A model generated the notes under the pieces. The model saw only the letters and a program-made list of their open reading frames with translations, made no database searches and was not told where the DNA came from. A stretch of 64,000 nt of DNA from Diabrotica undecimpunctata. Lineage: Eukaryota; Arthropoda; Insecta; Coleoptera; Chrysomelidae. The DNA is taken from assembly GCF_040954645.1 (NCBI RefSeq), contig NC_092809.1, positions 70,720,141 through 70,784,140 on the forward strand, read 5' to 3'. A program made the position numbers and the translations under genes. Shown piece after piece: positions 43,785 to 56,000 of the stretch. Position 1 is the first letter of the stretch. Every line of letters begins with the position of its first letter.

Positions 43785-44630
43785 ATATATTTTACTATAT
43801 CACTGTTCAAAAATTGTATATAAATAAAATATCGTCGTTAATTTCCTTCATTTTTTGCTTATTAGTACTTCATTTTAGTATTTTTTCAGAATTAACTACA
43901 AAGTCAACATTTTGTTAGTGAGTGCTTAACCTCTTTTTCGAATGGATCATGATGGAACATCCATACAATACAAAAGCTTAGCCACTGCGAAGAACGTATG
44001 GTACTGGTCCCAGTCTCGCTAGTGGTTGAACACCTACCTAAGTATATTAAAGGGCCTCGTATTTTTAATTAAGAGTATTACTTAAGTACATAATTACATC
44101 TGGTTATAGATATCACTGTATATTTTCTAACATTCCTATACCACATTATCAAAGTTTGAGAAACTTGGAACAACGAAATTGATAAATTTGTGGAGAATCA
44201 CAAACGTGTTGGACAAAGTTATCAGTCTGGTATTGATAAAATTATTCACATGACACACGATAGACTAATTACTGAGTCAAACATTGAGAAAAGTAGATTT
44301 TTACTAAGGAACTAAGATATCTTTATAGATTCGAAATCTACTTCATTCTGATGTCCAGAGTTTTTCTTCTAGAGTTTTTCTGTGCAAGGTATTTTAATTG
44401 AATACCTACATTGTTTGATACAACTAGAGACAGTTACAGCCTCTTAGAACATTGTTTTTACGGCAATAGACATTACTCAATGTTACTTTATATCAAACGA
44501 CCTTCTTTCCATGTATCTTCATGCAATTTTATTATTTGGGGTTAATTTGGAGTTAAGTTATCAAACATTTTATTCCATAAATAAAAATTTATTAAAAATA
44601 TACCTAACAAAACACAATTCAAGCAAATAT
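43785..44630. other. Convergent 3' region between IFT80 and CSN8
   Basis: AATAAAAT near 43825 serves IFT80. The rest is AT-rich with no coding frame recognised. The CSN8 3' end lies near 44590 (TTTATT on + is AATAAA on -). Confidence 0.5.
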
Positions 44631-47600
44631 CTAATTTTCCAAGAAAGAAACAAAATCAGTCAATTTAGATAGTTGATCTTCACTACTAGTCTGTCCCACA
44701 TATTCGACAACTTTTCTTACTGGATGTACAATTTTTGATTCTGCATCATATTTCCAACCTCTCTCTTCACAAGCTGGTACACATACCTCTAGAGGTAACC
44801 CTGTCATTGCAGATACTGTATCTAAAGTTATGGATGAATATGCTTGAGATATTAAATCAACAGCCCTGGTTCTGACAACTTCTGCAATAATGAATATAAA
44901 ATTAACATTGACACTAGTTACGTAAAACAGGAATGGATGCAATTGAGGCCGGAATAATCCGAAAGAATCTCCCCAGCTAAAATGCCATACTATATTATTA
45001 AAATTTTAACCCACGATGACTCGCGTCTCCTTTTATAACGTTAGAACTCGTGTGTACAGAAATTTTCTAACACCAACTTACATGTACAATTTTTTGCTTT
45101 CCTAAGTTTATTTAATAGAAACAAATGTTATTTTTCATATAAGTTGATTTATTTAATATTGATACACATTTAAAGTTGAAAAATTTAACAAAATCCCTCA
45201 TCATTATCACTTAAATTAGAAATATTCTTACATTGAAGGCAAATAAAAGTCGTTCTGGTTATGTAATCTTTACATATTGGAATTTGGCATGTATTACATC
45301 TATGTTGCATAAATCTGTTGTTTCTAGTAGGACAATACCCGCATCTAGGTCTCTTATTTTCAGGATTTTTTGATTTCAACTCAGAATGAATTGGCGTTAT
45401 TAAGGATGTTCTAAGGATAATCGGACTGTCTCCCAGTATAAATCTCTAAAATATGCTTATAAAATGTCCTGAAATCGATGAAAGCATATATTTTGATCCC
45501 TTACTTTGCACGCTTGTTGGTGATATACTCTATAAAGCTGTAGCATACTCGGAAAGACTGTAATATCTCGTCAATGGTGACATTCAGCCTAGGCATATAA
45601 TGATTCAAACAAATTTCGAAAAACCTTTGAAATAAAGATCTTATTGATGCCAATACGCCAACCTGGGATCTTTCAATCATTATTTCTAGATCATGAAATC
45701 TGATAGATTTTACTAATAAATGGAATCGTCTTCTAGACATTGTAGCTAGAAAGAAATTGGTGAAAGTTCCATTAGTTGTTTATAGCTCTTTTGTGTTTAG
45801 GTAATAACCTTTTTTGATGCCAGCCATATAAAGCAGTTCAATAAATGCCAATAACTATTCAACATCAATAGATCTACATCTCTCAGTTATTTATATAAAG
45901 TTCAAAGTAAATCCAATTTTTCATTTTTCATTATAACCACAAACTTTCACACAGGGAATTTTTGGCTTATGTTTTAGCCACTGTGTGCCTTCCCATATAC
46001 TCAGGCAAAACGATAATTGCTAATAAATACTGCTTCTCTATAAATCACAAAAATCCAAAACCAAATCACATATATGATAACTTATGTGGTTACATGTTAA
46101 CTAACAAACACACAACTGGCATTGCTGATGTGTTAGATTTATATTAACAAGCCCAGTTTTAGGTAGCTTCCAAACCTTGTGTTCTCCATCCACCTATATT
46201 AAATTCGTAAGGTATCATTTATTTTGCATTCCTGGAGTTTGGCATTAATTGGAATGTGAATATAAAAAAAGTTCTATAGCGAAACTGAAATTATTGGATT
46301 TTTTCTATAAGCGTGAGTCCTCGCAGATTAATAATTTTTATTAATCAGTTATACGAAATATTACAGTTATAAGATAATTATAGCGGTAAAAAAGTCAGAA
46401 AATATAAAAATGACAGTTATCATGAGTATATCAGCTTGTCAACATCCTTGTAAATAAAAAGCAAAATTAATTCATTCTCTGCCTTATGAAGTGAGCTAGT
46501 ATATTAATAACAAGATTAACACTATAAAATATTTTATTTTGATTCAATAAATGTCTGTTATTACCTTCAATATTTAGGATACACCTTATATCCTCATGAC
46601 AATCTTGTATTATTTGAAACAGTTTTTTAAGCCTTCTATGTTTTTTCAGGATGCATGTGGTTCTTTTTCATAGCTTTAAATGACTCAAAAGGAAGACAAA
46701 TAAACCACACACTGTCAAGTCAACCAAAGAAAAAAAGGAAAATGAATTTCATCACATTATGTATAACTGCTGACTGTCATTATTTGTGTTTGGATATTTT
46801 TCGACCAATCAAAATTAAAGTTTGTTCAAACTGATATTGAGAAATTGAAGATCCTCTCTTTTAGAGGATTTGATGAAATTCAGGAAATGATGTAATTTTT
46901 TGGTTTGGCTGAACTAATCTGATTGCAAATATTTGACTCTGTGACACAGAATTCACAGTACAATATGTTGAATTGCAAATATTTACCTTAGAATTTTTAT
47001 TAAACTGCACTATTGGTATTAATCTTTGTCTCAAGGTCTTAGATTTTATGGATTGGTATATACACTTCTCCAAGAAATTAATGCACCACTTCAATAAATC
47101 AATTTTATTTGTAAACAGGCAAAGAATAAAAAATAAAACTTCACCAGATTTACTCTACATTTTATTAGTAATTATAACAATTTGTCTAATCATCAGAAAA
47201 TTTTGAAGTACAGGAGAAAAAAAAATAAAACGGAAAATTCTAAAAAATAATGATAAGAAAAGTAAACTAAAATATGAAAAAAGTCTTAATAACGAATGTT
47301 TCTACCTCTACTACGTATAACAGCCTCACACCGTTGGCCCATACTTAAAATTAATTGCCGTATTTCATTTTGGTCTAGTTCTCTCCAAATCTGGATCAGC
47401 CTCTCTCCCACTTCCTGTAAGTTGTTTGGTTGGATCGGTGTCGCTCTTAATCGCCTACCAAGGATATCCCAGAGATTTTGTGTGGAGAGATGTGCTGGCC
47501 ATTCCGTAGTGTTAATTTCTACCTCTTCTAGATAATTTCTGACAATCTGTGCAGCGTGAGGTCTGGCATTATCTTGCATTAGTAAGAAATTTTCACCGAT

Positions 47601-49560
47601 ATAAGGAGCGAATGGGACTACATGTTGCTCCAGGATCTCCAATATGTACGTTTCAGCTGTAACAGTTCCATTTTGTATGACCACTAGGTCCGTACGTGCG
47701 GTCAAAAAAATACCACCCCACACTATATCGGATCCTCCACCAAAAAATGTGGTGTGTGAGAAGTTACATAGAGCATATCGTTCGTTGGGTCGTCTCAACA
47801 CACGAACACGTCTGTCGTTATTGAACAAACAAAATTGGGATTCATCAGTAAATAGCACTCGTTCCCAGTCAGCCTCTAACCAATTAACGTGTTCTTTGGC
47901 AAAATGTAGTCTCTCGCTTCGATGCTCTGCAGTTAATAGAGGACCTCGGGCGGCAATAGGTGTTAAGTTGTATTCCCTAAGTCGCTGGCGAACAGTTTCA
48001 GTACTAATTTGTATAGCATGCACGTCTCGAAGCTGAATTTGTAGACTTCGATGTGTTACAAAATGTTGTTGAAGAGCAGAAATTCTTACAAATCGATCTT
48101 GAATAGGGGTAGTTACCCAGTTTCGTCCTTGCCTTGGTCTGCGAGTATGATCCCCTGTTTCGAGGAATCTTTCTAACACCCATGAGACGAATGTGTGGGA
48201 CACATTAAACCGACGACCAATTCTTCGGTAACTCCAACCTTCTTCCGACAGTATCACTGCTTACGCACATTCATCTCGGGTTAAATTACGTGATTGACGC
48301 TTCACAATAAACACAATTAACAATAATCAACAATTAAACAGTAGCCGAATAAAATAGAGAACACTTGGAAATTAGTATATTTATAGAATTAGTACATTTT
48401 TTGCTTCGTTTTGTTTTGTTGCAAAAAAAACTATAGCGATAAAACACAGTCAATTAATATAGAGTATAGAAATAGCATATACAAGGGGCTTGCAAAATAT
48501 AACATTACAATGGAAATTTTTATTAACGCTAATAAAATAGTTTAATATTTCAAAGTGGTGCGTTAATTTCTTGGAGAAGTGTATTATATGTAATTATATT
48601 TTAGGAATATTATATTTTTCACTTTTGAAACATATAAAGCAGGGTCTGATTTATAAAGTTTCTTTGGGCAATACGCAATTTAGTACACTCTAACCTAACC
48701 AAATATATTTTCCTTAAGGCACCATGTCACAGTGTTGCGTATTGCCCTTTATTATAAAATAAGATAATGTACCTTGAACTTGTTTCATAATATCTGCCAC
48801 TATATCTGACCAAGTAACAGCATTCAAAGCTGTATAAATAGCTGGGAAATCTCTTTTCCACATACTTTGTCCTACTGCCCAAATGTGAGCAAGCTCTGGA
48901 GTAGAAGTTTTAACTGTTGGTGGGATACGCTTCCACAAATACTTTGCATTGCATCTAAAAATAACAATGGTAAATACAGAAAATAGAAGTACATATATAA
49001 CTTACAAATCATTTTGGTATAAATAAATAGCTAGAAGTTGTTGATACACCTGAGGAGCTGCAATACCATTGGGAGCCTAAAAATAAAATTTAAAAGTTAC
49101 ATTACATTACATTTTTCTATTACACTGAATCTCCTCCATTTCACCTACTTGCTGTCTAATACCACAGAATACACCACCCCAGTTGGGTGGTGTATTCTGT
49201 GATAATACCAAACTTGTAATACTATAACTATCTAAAAAACAATAGCGAAGAAAGCTGCAATGCCATATCAAAGAGAATATTGTAGTGAGTGGACTTGGAT
49301 GTAGTAGGGGATTATAACATAGAAAAAAACACATAGTAGAGTAAAAACGTTAAGTAGATAGTAGATCTTAAAAAAGTTTGTAAAACAAACACATTTCAAA
49401 CCAGAAAAACGATTTACCAAAGCCAGTTTTTTAAGGTTGATGATTGCAAAGTTGGATAGGGCAATAATCCAATTTTTAAAAGACGAATATATTTTAGACC
49501 TACCTCAAGTTCTTGTCGCTGTAATTCTTCTGCTAATTGGTCGTTGTTATTTACTACCAT
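44631..49560 (-). CDS. CSN8: COP9 signalosome complex subunit 8
   Basis: CSN8 is the smallest subunit of the signalosome that removes Nedd8 from cullins. Exons on -: 49560-49504, 49076-49006, 48954-48773 and 44881-44631, with GT-AG introns and joined phases, giving 186 residues (about 209 in vertebrates). Landmarks are LQRQELEAPNGIAAPQVY across the first junction, AKYLWKRIPPTVKTSTPELA, HIWAVGQSMWKRDFPAIY and, in the last exon, AVDLISQAYSSITLDTVSAM with the ending LTDFVSFLEN. The last intron (44882-48772) contains a piggyBac and a Tc1 element. It is divergent from UBFD1. No defect was seen. Confidence 0.93.
45010..46327 (-). mobile_element. piggyBac element 3, internally deleted
   Basis: TTAA at 45006-45009 and 46328-46331 with imperfect inverted ends (CCCACGATGACTCGCG and the inverse TCTGCGAGGACTCACG). 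On - the transposase remnants are 45740-45501 (MSRRRFHLLVKSIRFHDLEI, then NVTIDEILQSFRVCYSF with the first catalytic Asp) and 45379-45185 (zinc CRD: CGYCPTRNNRFMQHRC, CNTCQIPICKDY). The region with the other catalytic aspartates is deleted. Non-autonomous. Confidence 0.8.
46328..47062. other. AT-rich CSN8 intron
   Basis: No feature recognised between the piggyBac and Tc1 elements. Confidence 0.5.
47063..48581 (-). mobile_element. Tc1-type transposon 1 (1,519 bp)
   Basis: Inverted ends of about 30 bp (CACTTCTCCAAGAAATTAAT then GCACCACTT) at 47063-47091 and 48553-48581, differing at one base, with TA on both sides (47061-47062 and 48582-48583). It holds one long transposase frame. Inserted in the last CSN8 intron. 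Confidence 0.93.
47286..48257 (-). pseudogene. Tc1-type transposase, open frame but third catalytic box lost
   Basis: The 323-residue open frame begins in the helix-turn-helix (GWSYRRIGRRFNVSHTFVSW), followed by the second HTH region, then FTDESQFCLFNNDRRVRV (first Asp) and LLMQDNARPHAAQIVRNY (second Asp). After EWPAHLS the expected D-L-N-P-I-E-H box with the third acidic residue is replaced by TQN-LWDILGRRL, a short in-frame loss. The ATG at 48257 may be internal: a stop-containing stretch upstream (48258-48310) looks like the true N-terminus. Probably catalytically dead despite the open frame. Confidence 0.85.
49077..49503. other. CSN8 first intron
   Basis: Contains an 18-bp perfect inverted repeat around 49166-49201 (ACAGAATACACCACCCCA with its complement), possibly a small MITE core or hairpin. 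Otherwise nothing recognised. Confidence 0.5.
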
Positions 49561-50045
49561 TGTAGTAGACAATTTAAAAAAATCCGTCTAATCAAAATCA
49601 AATATAAACACAATTAATCAGAGTATCAAGAGAACCATAACTTTCACATCATGTCAATTTCAATTGTCGGCGTACCAACATTTAATTATAACAGAACTAA
49701 AACATGCTTTTCAAATCAAAAGCTTGTGGGGACACACTCTAAAATACCTAATATTGGTTTTTATTGCTATAATATGATTTTAATACAAAATAACTGAAAA
49801 AAATTTTCATATGTTGATATTCAAATAAGAAATGCATGGCTTGCATGCATGCAAGAACAATGTTCATGATCATGTTACATATTTTTGGAATGTAGTGGCT
49901 AAACTGAATTAATTCATCAATCGTGCAGAGTGCAGACGTCAACTTCAAAGTCAGATGGTTGAAATGCAAGTAATCTTATTTGAGAAAAACAGTTTAATTT
50001 AAATAATTTTATTCTGATTGTAACCAACGATATATATTTTGTAAA
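49561..50045. promoter_or_regulatory. Shared divergent promoter region, CSN8 / UBFD1
   Basis: Only 485 bp separate the ATG of CSN8 (49560, -) from that of UBFD1 (50046, +). No TATA box in a clear position was seen. CATGGCTTGCATGCATGCAAG near 49835 is a short palindromic patch. A bidirectional housekeeping promoter is inferred from distance alone. Confidence 0.55.
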
Positions 50046-53000
50046 ATGGAATGTCTAGGTGAGTTCCATTAAACTGTTTAACTACACTAACAAGTTTTAA
50101 TAAAAAAATAAAATCCATCCATCTTGTTCTTTGTGGCCTATAGGTTTTTTACAGGGAAAATAGATTTTTATTGTTTAAATAAAGCGTATTATATTTTAGA
50201 CCCGGAAAATAAAAACGGAGACGAAAAACACTTAAATAGTGTTGAAGTAACAAATACTAAAGAAGAAGATGATAGACTAACAGAGCCGTCTGAATCTAAA
50301 ATTCCTAAAACTGATGTCAAAGAAAATACTGTTGCAAATCCCGTGGAGGCTTTGGAGAGTAAGGAAAGCGATTTGGAAGAAAAAAGTGATCCTGTTGAAA
50401 TTAAAGTGATATATAACAAAAAAAAGTATGATATCACAACAACTTCCAATACAACAATCTTAGAACTAAAGAAGCATTTACAAGATTTATTAGGTATGCA
50501 GTTTAAAATTTACTTTGATAGGGAATATAAAGTATTAATAAAGAAATGTGAATCATTGTTGGATCCTATTAAGCACTATAAAATACTTTGAGACTGGAAT
50601 GTATTTTTTACTGTAAGTTCTACACTGGTAAAGCAAAAGATAAAATATATTTTCTTTTAAATGTTATGCCTGAGGTTTAATTTGGGTATATTTTATGATA
50701 TGACCAATAATTTGTGACTTATTCCTGAATATATCCCTTGAATTATAAATCTCTGTACAAACATATTTTCTTATATTCTGTTACAATTAGTGTTGGGCAT
50801 AATAGTTCATCATAAAGAGTGCTCAGTTTAATAGTCAAATGTGTTCAAAACGTTGCTCTTCACTAGTTCATTAACACAAAGAGTTACAGGATATATTAAT
50901 TTACACATGAGCAAAACATCATATTTTTCAATTGTTTGTACTGCAGATTTTAATTTAAATTGACTTTAAAAATATTTTATTATGAGTTTTACTCTTTTGT
51001 TTTAAAGCTCAACATAAAATATATTTATGATTTCGCAGTGTAGATTCAGCTCTCACCTGCTCACCTTCACTAGTCATCAAAGTTGATCTATATAGTGAAA
51101 CCTTTGCCTTGCTTTGCAAGTGTATTTATGTACATATATTTTTAGGTGTTCCAGATGCAATGCAGAAACTTATGTATAAAGGACTTTTACAAGATAGTCA
51201 AACTATTTCCAATTCTGGTATCACAAAAGGCTCAAAAATTATGTTAGTAGGATCTACTTTAAATGATGTCTTAGCTGTTTCATCTGTCAGCAAACAGGTA
51301 AGGTTTTATATTGACAAATAGTTATGACTTATACAAGGAGATATTCAAAATGTCACTTTTTTTATAGCCTGTCAATAAGTATTTGATTAAACACAAGTTA
51401 ATCAATGTTTGTGGGTTAGTCCAATGTATGTGTATATAGAGAGAGTATATACTATATACTCTCTCTATATATAGAGAGTGAATAGTAGAATAAAGGTATT
51501 TATAAAAATTTTAGTCTCTCAGATATCCAAGAGGGCAAGGTAAATTAATCGCATTCATTTCAATATGACATCTAGCAGATCAATGGTTCAAACTCAAGCC
51601 AGAAAACCAAAAAAGGTTAACATAGTAATTTAAAATTCTAAATGGATATGCTATTTATTTATGGACATGTCCTTCGAAGAAATGGTCTTGAAAAACTTAC
51701 CATCCAGGGAAAAGTAGAAGGCAAAAGAAATAGAGGTAGATCTCCCACACAATACACGGACCATATTGTTGCTACCATTGGCGCTCCATTGTCAGAATGT
51801 GCTAGAATGGCAGAAGATAGAAAAACGTGGAGGAACATTGGGAAATTTAGCTAATAGCTTCATGATATCACGATACCTGCATCAGGTTAACAACTAAGAA
51901 GAAGAAGAAGATGCTATTTAGACTAGAATATGGGGGTGTCTAGGATCAACCTATGGGTGAGGACTACAGAAGAGTGGCTTGTAGCTCAGTTTACTCACTC
52001 CATAGATCTCTGCTGGTTGAGCTTATATACTTAAAAACTTATATACTTATAAATTTGCTCTCCTACTAAAACACCTATTTTGACATCAATATAGAACCTC
52101 AATAAGGTAGATCCTAATCTTGGATCAACCTCTTTATCTTGGATCTCTGGATAATCTGAATTGATTTTCAATTGAATTGTCAAAACTTAAATACATAAAA
52201 GACCTAGAACAAATCTAATAAAAACGGCTATTGATCACATTAACAAAATATTTTCCCGAAACTTTTTAGTAGTATATCATACTTTACTAGTAAATCAAAG
52301 TCATCACAAATCACATTATTTGTCATTCTTCTGGAAGGAATTGCCAACACATTTAAAAATTTGTAAAAAACTATATACTCCAGGATATGATGGTTTTCTG
52401 CTCAGAATTCTGTTTATATGCATGGATTTGCTTGAAATTGTGAGAGTAGGTGGTAGAAAGAGCTTAAAGATCAAAATTTACCCTATGGCAATATGTGCTT
52501 TTCCTCTGGTGTGTTTACCACCCTAACGTGGAGAGTAAAGTTTATTGAAACAAAAACCATGGTAGTCATCGCTAGAATAGTGATTGATTTTTTTGCATCA
52601 TATAATTAATATTAATTGCTTTAGTTACTTTCAAAGTACCAATTTTTTAAAGTATATATTATGTCAACCTAAAATATCAGTTGTGATAATATATAATTAA
52701 CAGAAATAGTGTATTGTTGTTTTTTATATTTTATTATGACTGACTTGAATATGAAAATTGTCTTTTTATGTACTCTGTATATTTATGAAATATGTATTAT
52801 TCAAAATAACTAAAAACTGACACTTTGAACCTTTGTAACTTCAGAAACAATTGATTTCTGTGTCTTGGCGCAATGATAACTTTTGGACAGCATGACCAAA
52901 GCTACCTCTCTGCAAAGTTTCAGCCAATTTAACTGAAACCACTTTTACATAAGGAAAGTGCCAGGGTCCTTTGCTTTATTTATATTTTTTTAGTTTCACA

Positions 53001-56000
53001 TAAATTTTCTCTTTAAAAATAAATAGATAAGGAATATATAAAAAAATAATATCTATTTTATACAGGATACTGATTTGTATTCATTTTTAGGATATAGTCG
53101 AACTTGAAAAGGCCACTACATCAAAAGAACCTTTAAGTAAACAAAAAATTCACCGTAAAGTGTTAGATAAAGGATTACCGGAAGATGTCATGCCTGGATT
53201 AAAAAATATTAAGGTTTATTATAGGTTAAGATAACAAAGGCATAGGTGCTGACTTAATTCATTTGTTTAAAATGTTTTGATTGCAATCGTGTGGACAACA
53301 TCCATTTTTTCAAGCAGGAAAAATGAAATCCTATAACATCGACCTAGTGTCCAAATATTTTTAAAATTTAATACTTTAAATAGGTAATATAAGGATCATT
53401 TTATCTCGTTATGTGGCTAATTTGAACTACTCTTTAGATGTTCTCATTGATGATGGTCCCATAGGACTGAAAATATTCTGAAACTTAATCCTTTTTGGAT
53501 AATGTTAAATTTGTTTAATAATTATGTACCATTTTACACTAGAAGTTTGTACTTTATTGTAAGTTGTTTACATTAACTGTTTTATAATTAATTACCAAAA
53601 TGTTGCTCAGTATTCTATCACGAAATGTTTCCTTTCAATAGTATTAATTGTGTTCAAATTCTGTCTACTAAATAGACATATAACTAGTTCTAGTGCTATA
53701 ATAATTAATATATTAGTCTTAAAATAACCTTTAATGTTTTTTTTTTAAATACTGTTACATTTTTCCGGGTTCAGAGATTAAGTAAAGCATGATGTGATTT
53801 AACTAACTTTTAACTCAAAACTCTTCTTTTTCTTTGAGTACTGTCCCAAATTGGGCCTAGGTAGCTCCCATGACTATTTGCCGATATTTTTCTCGATTTT
53901 GAGCAGCATGTAGCAATTCATCTGCTGATAAGCCAGTCAAGTAACATCTCGTCTAGTAACAAAATATTAGCATATTGTTAATTCACCATGCTCATGTCAA
54001 AAATTGATTTTTAATCTAAATCATTGAAGAAAGCCTTGAAAAACTTACTTCCATAAGAAAAAGTGTGATATGTAGTGGAAGAAAAAGTTTTTAGGCTCGT
54101 TATGAGTCAGTAATGTTATTTTAACCATATATCCATAATTTTCCCTTTGGTCATTTGTTTCTTACCCATTGTGTTTCTTGGCGCAGATGATAAATGCCTA
54201 ATTATCAGAATTGTGTTGGGATGAGAATTGTGTATTTGGTGTCTGAAGCATTTATAATTTTTATCATTATATAATTGCTTGGTACATAGTATGTGGTCAT
54301 GCAACATTGTGAAAGTCAGCACCTATGAGCCAAGTATACAAAATATTAACCCCATGATATTACAGGAAGGATTGCCACCAGTACCTTTATCAGGAATGTT
54401 AAATAAGCATGGGGGAAAAGTTAGGTTAACATTTAAATTAGAAAGTGACCAGTTATGGTTAAGTACTAAAGAGAGAACTGAAAAATTACCTATGGGGTCA
54501 ATTAAAAGTGTGATATCTGAACCAATTGAAGAACATGATGAATATCATATACTGGTAAGTGAGTCAAAAACTTTATTAAACAATAAACATGAAGTTGATT
54601 ATAATTTTTTGAAAGCTTTTCGTTATTTGTGAACTTCAAACTTTCTAGTAAGGGCGCAAATAAACACTTTAGCTGCGTTATCAAAGAAACGCACTTCAAA
54701 AGTACTAACAATACCATTTTAAAGTTTGATAAACCCCACCCTTTCTTTTGAAGAAGCTGCCTACCTGATTCTATTTTAGTTTGAATAAATCAGTTGATTA
54801 GATGATAGTAGTGTAACTTTTGACCAATGTGAGTCACATCGAACTGACCATTCAAGAGTTATGGTAAATTGGTATTTCAGTCAAAATTCACAACTCGCCC
54901 TGTATAATATTAAATAAAGAAGTAGACATTTTTTAATGGTTTATTCCCCATAGGGGCCTCCATACGATGTAGGATTATGTACAGTTCTTCATGACTCACC
55001 CTGTATAGTGTTTTTGCTGATAAGTTCATGAAAATCCTCAGCGCTGTAATCATATCACTTTAAACCAAAAGTATACCTCCTGCACATGGTGGATACTTGT
55101 ATCATCTTGCCTCTGGACCTGGTTGAAACACTCTTTCTTCTTTCCTCGATTATCTGAATATACAGATATAAGATTTTCAATGAAGATAAAAAATAATCTG
55201 TTCTTTCCGTTTCTAGATGTTGTGGTGACTCGTAAAGCAAATGGTCGATTATGCATTTTGTTGTACAAAAACCTGATTAACCCAAATAACCCTGATGTTC
55301 TACATGTAGGACGCTAATTTCAATAATTTTTGAACGCGGCCCTGGATTAAATCTGATAACGCCGTCTATCACAAATTGTTACTCAAGGACGAATTGTCCC
55401 TTTATCGTTTAGTTTGTTCGTATCGTTTAAAACATCTACTTGTGCAAAAAACGTAAAATATGGCTGAGCATGGAATCAAATTTGCAAGGTAAGAAATGAA
55501 TATTATACTTTTGGTAGAATGTACTTTTTTATGATGTTATTTATACATAAGTGTTCATTTATCCAAATGGTGAAATAATTTTATCCAACAGGCTGCCAGG
55601 TGGTGATAAATTTGACCGTCCTACATGTAGGCTGTCAGGATTATGCACTATTATGGCATGAAAATGATAAATTTGAATTAATATAGTAATCAATGGGTTT
55701 CTTTGTTTATTTTACTTAGTATTTAGCCCAAAAGAATTTGTTGATAGTGTTATGAACACACTGCTTTTATTGTTTCAGGGGTTTTTCTTTACATGAGGCT
55801 TTTGAGATGTTGGAAGAAGATGAATTACCCCATTCTCAAGCTGATATAGTTCTGTTACCTCCGGAAGATGCCGCTGAAACAGATGAGGATTCTGGTAAAG
55901 AAGAAAACGTGTCTCCAGATAATTTGCCTTTAAACATGTTGAGAACTGTAGCTGAAATCCATGTGCCCCATTCGGTTGACTCCGACTCGGATGCTGATAG

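Noticed and set aside
43078..43296. Ser/Phe-rich plus-strand frame
   Set aside because: Shadow of the minus-strand acidic N-terminal region of piggyBac element 2.
638..43784. IFT80 as a pseudogene because of its insertion-filled introns
   Set aside because: All seven exons are open, in phase and bounded by GT-AG; all the large insertions are intronic.
54116..54322. Minus-strand 68-codon frame in the UBFD1 intron
   Set aside because: No motif, no conserved look; chance frame.
55050..55268. Minus-strand 60-72-codon frames
   Set aside because: Shadows of the Penelope fragment on the opposite strand.
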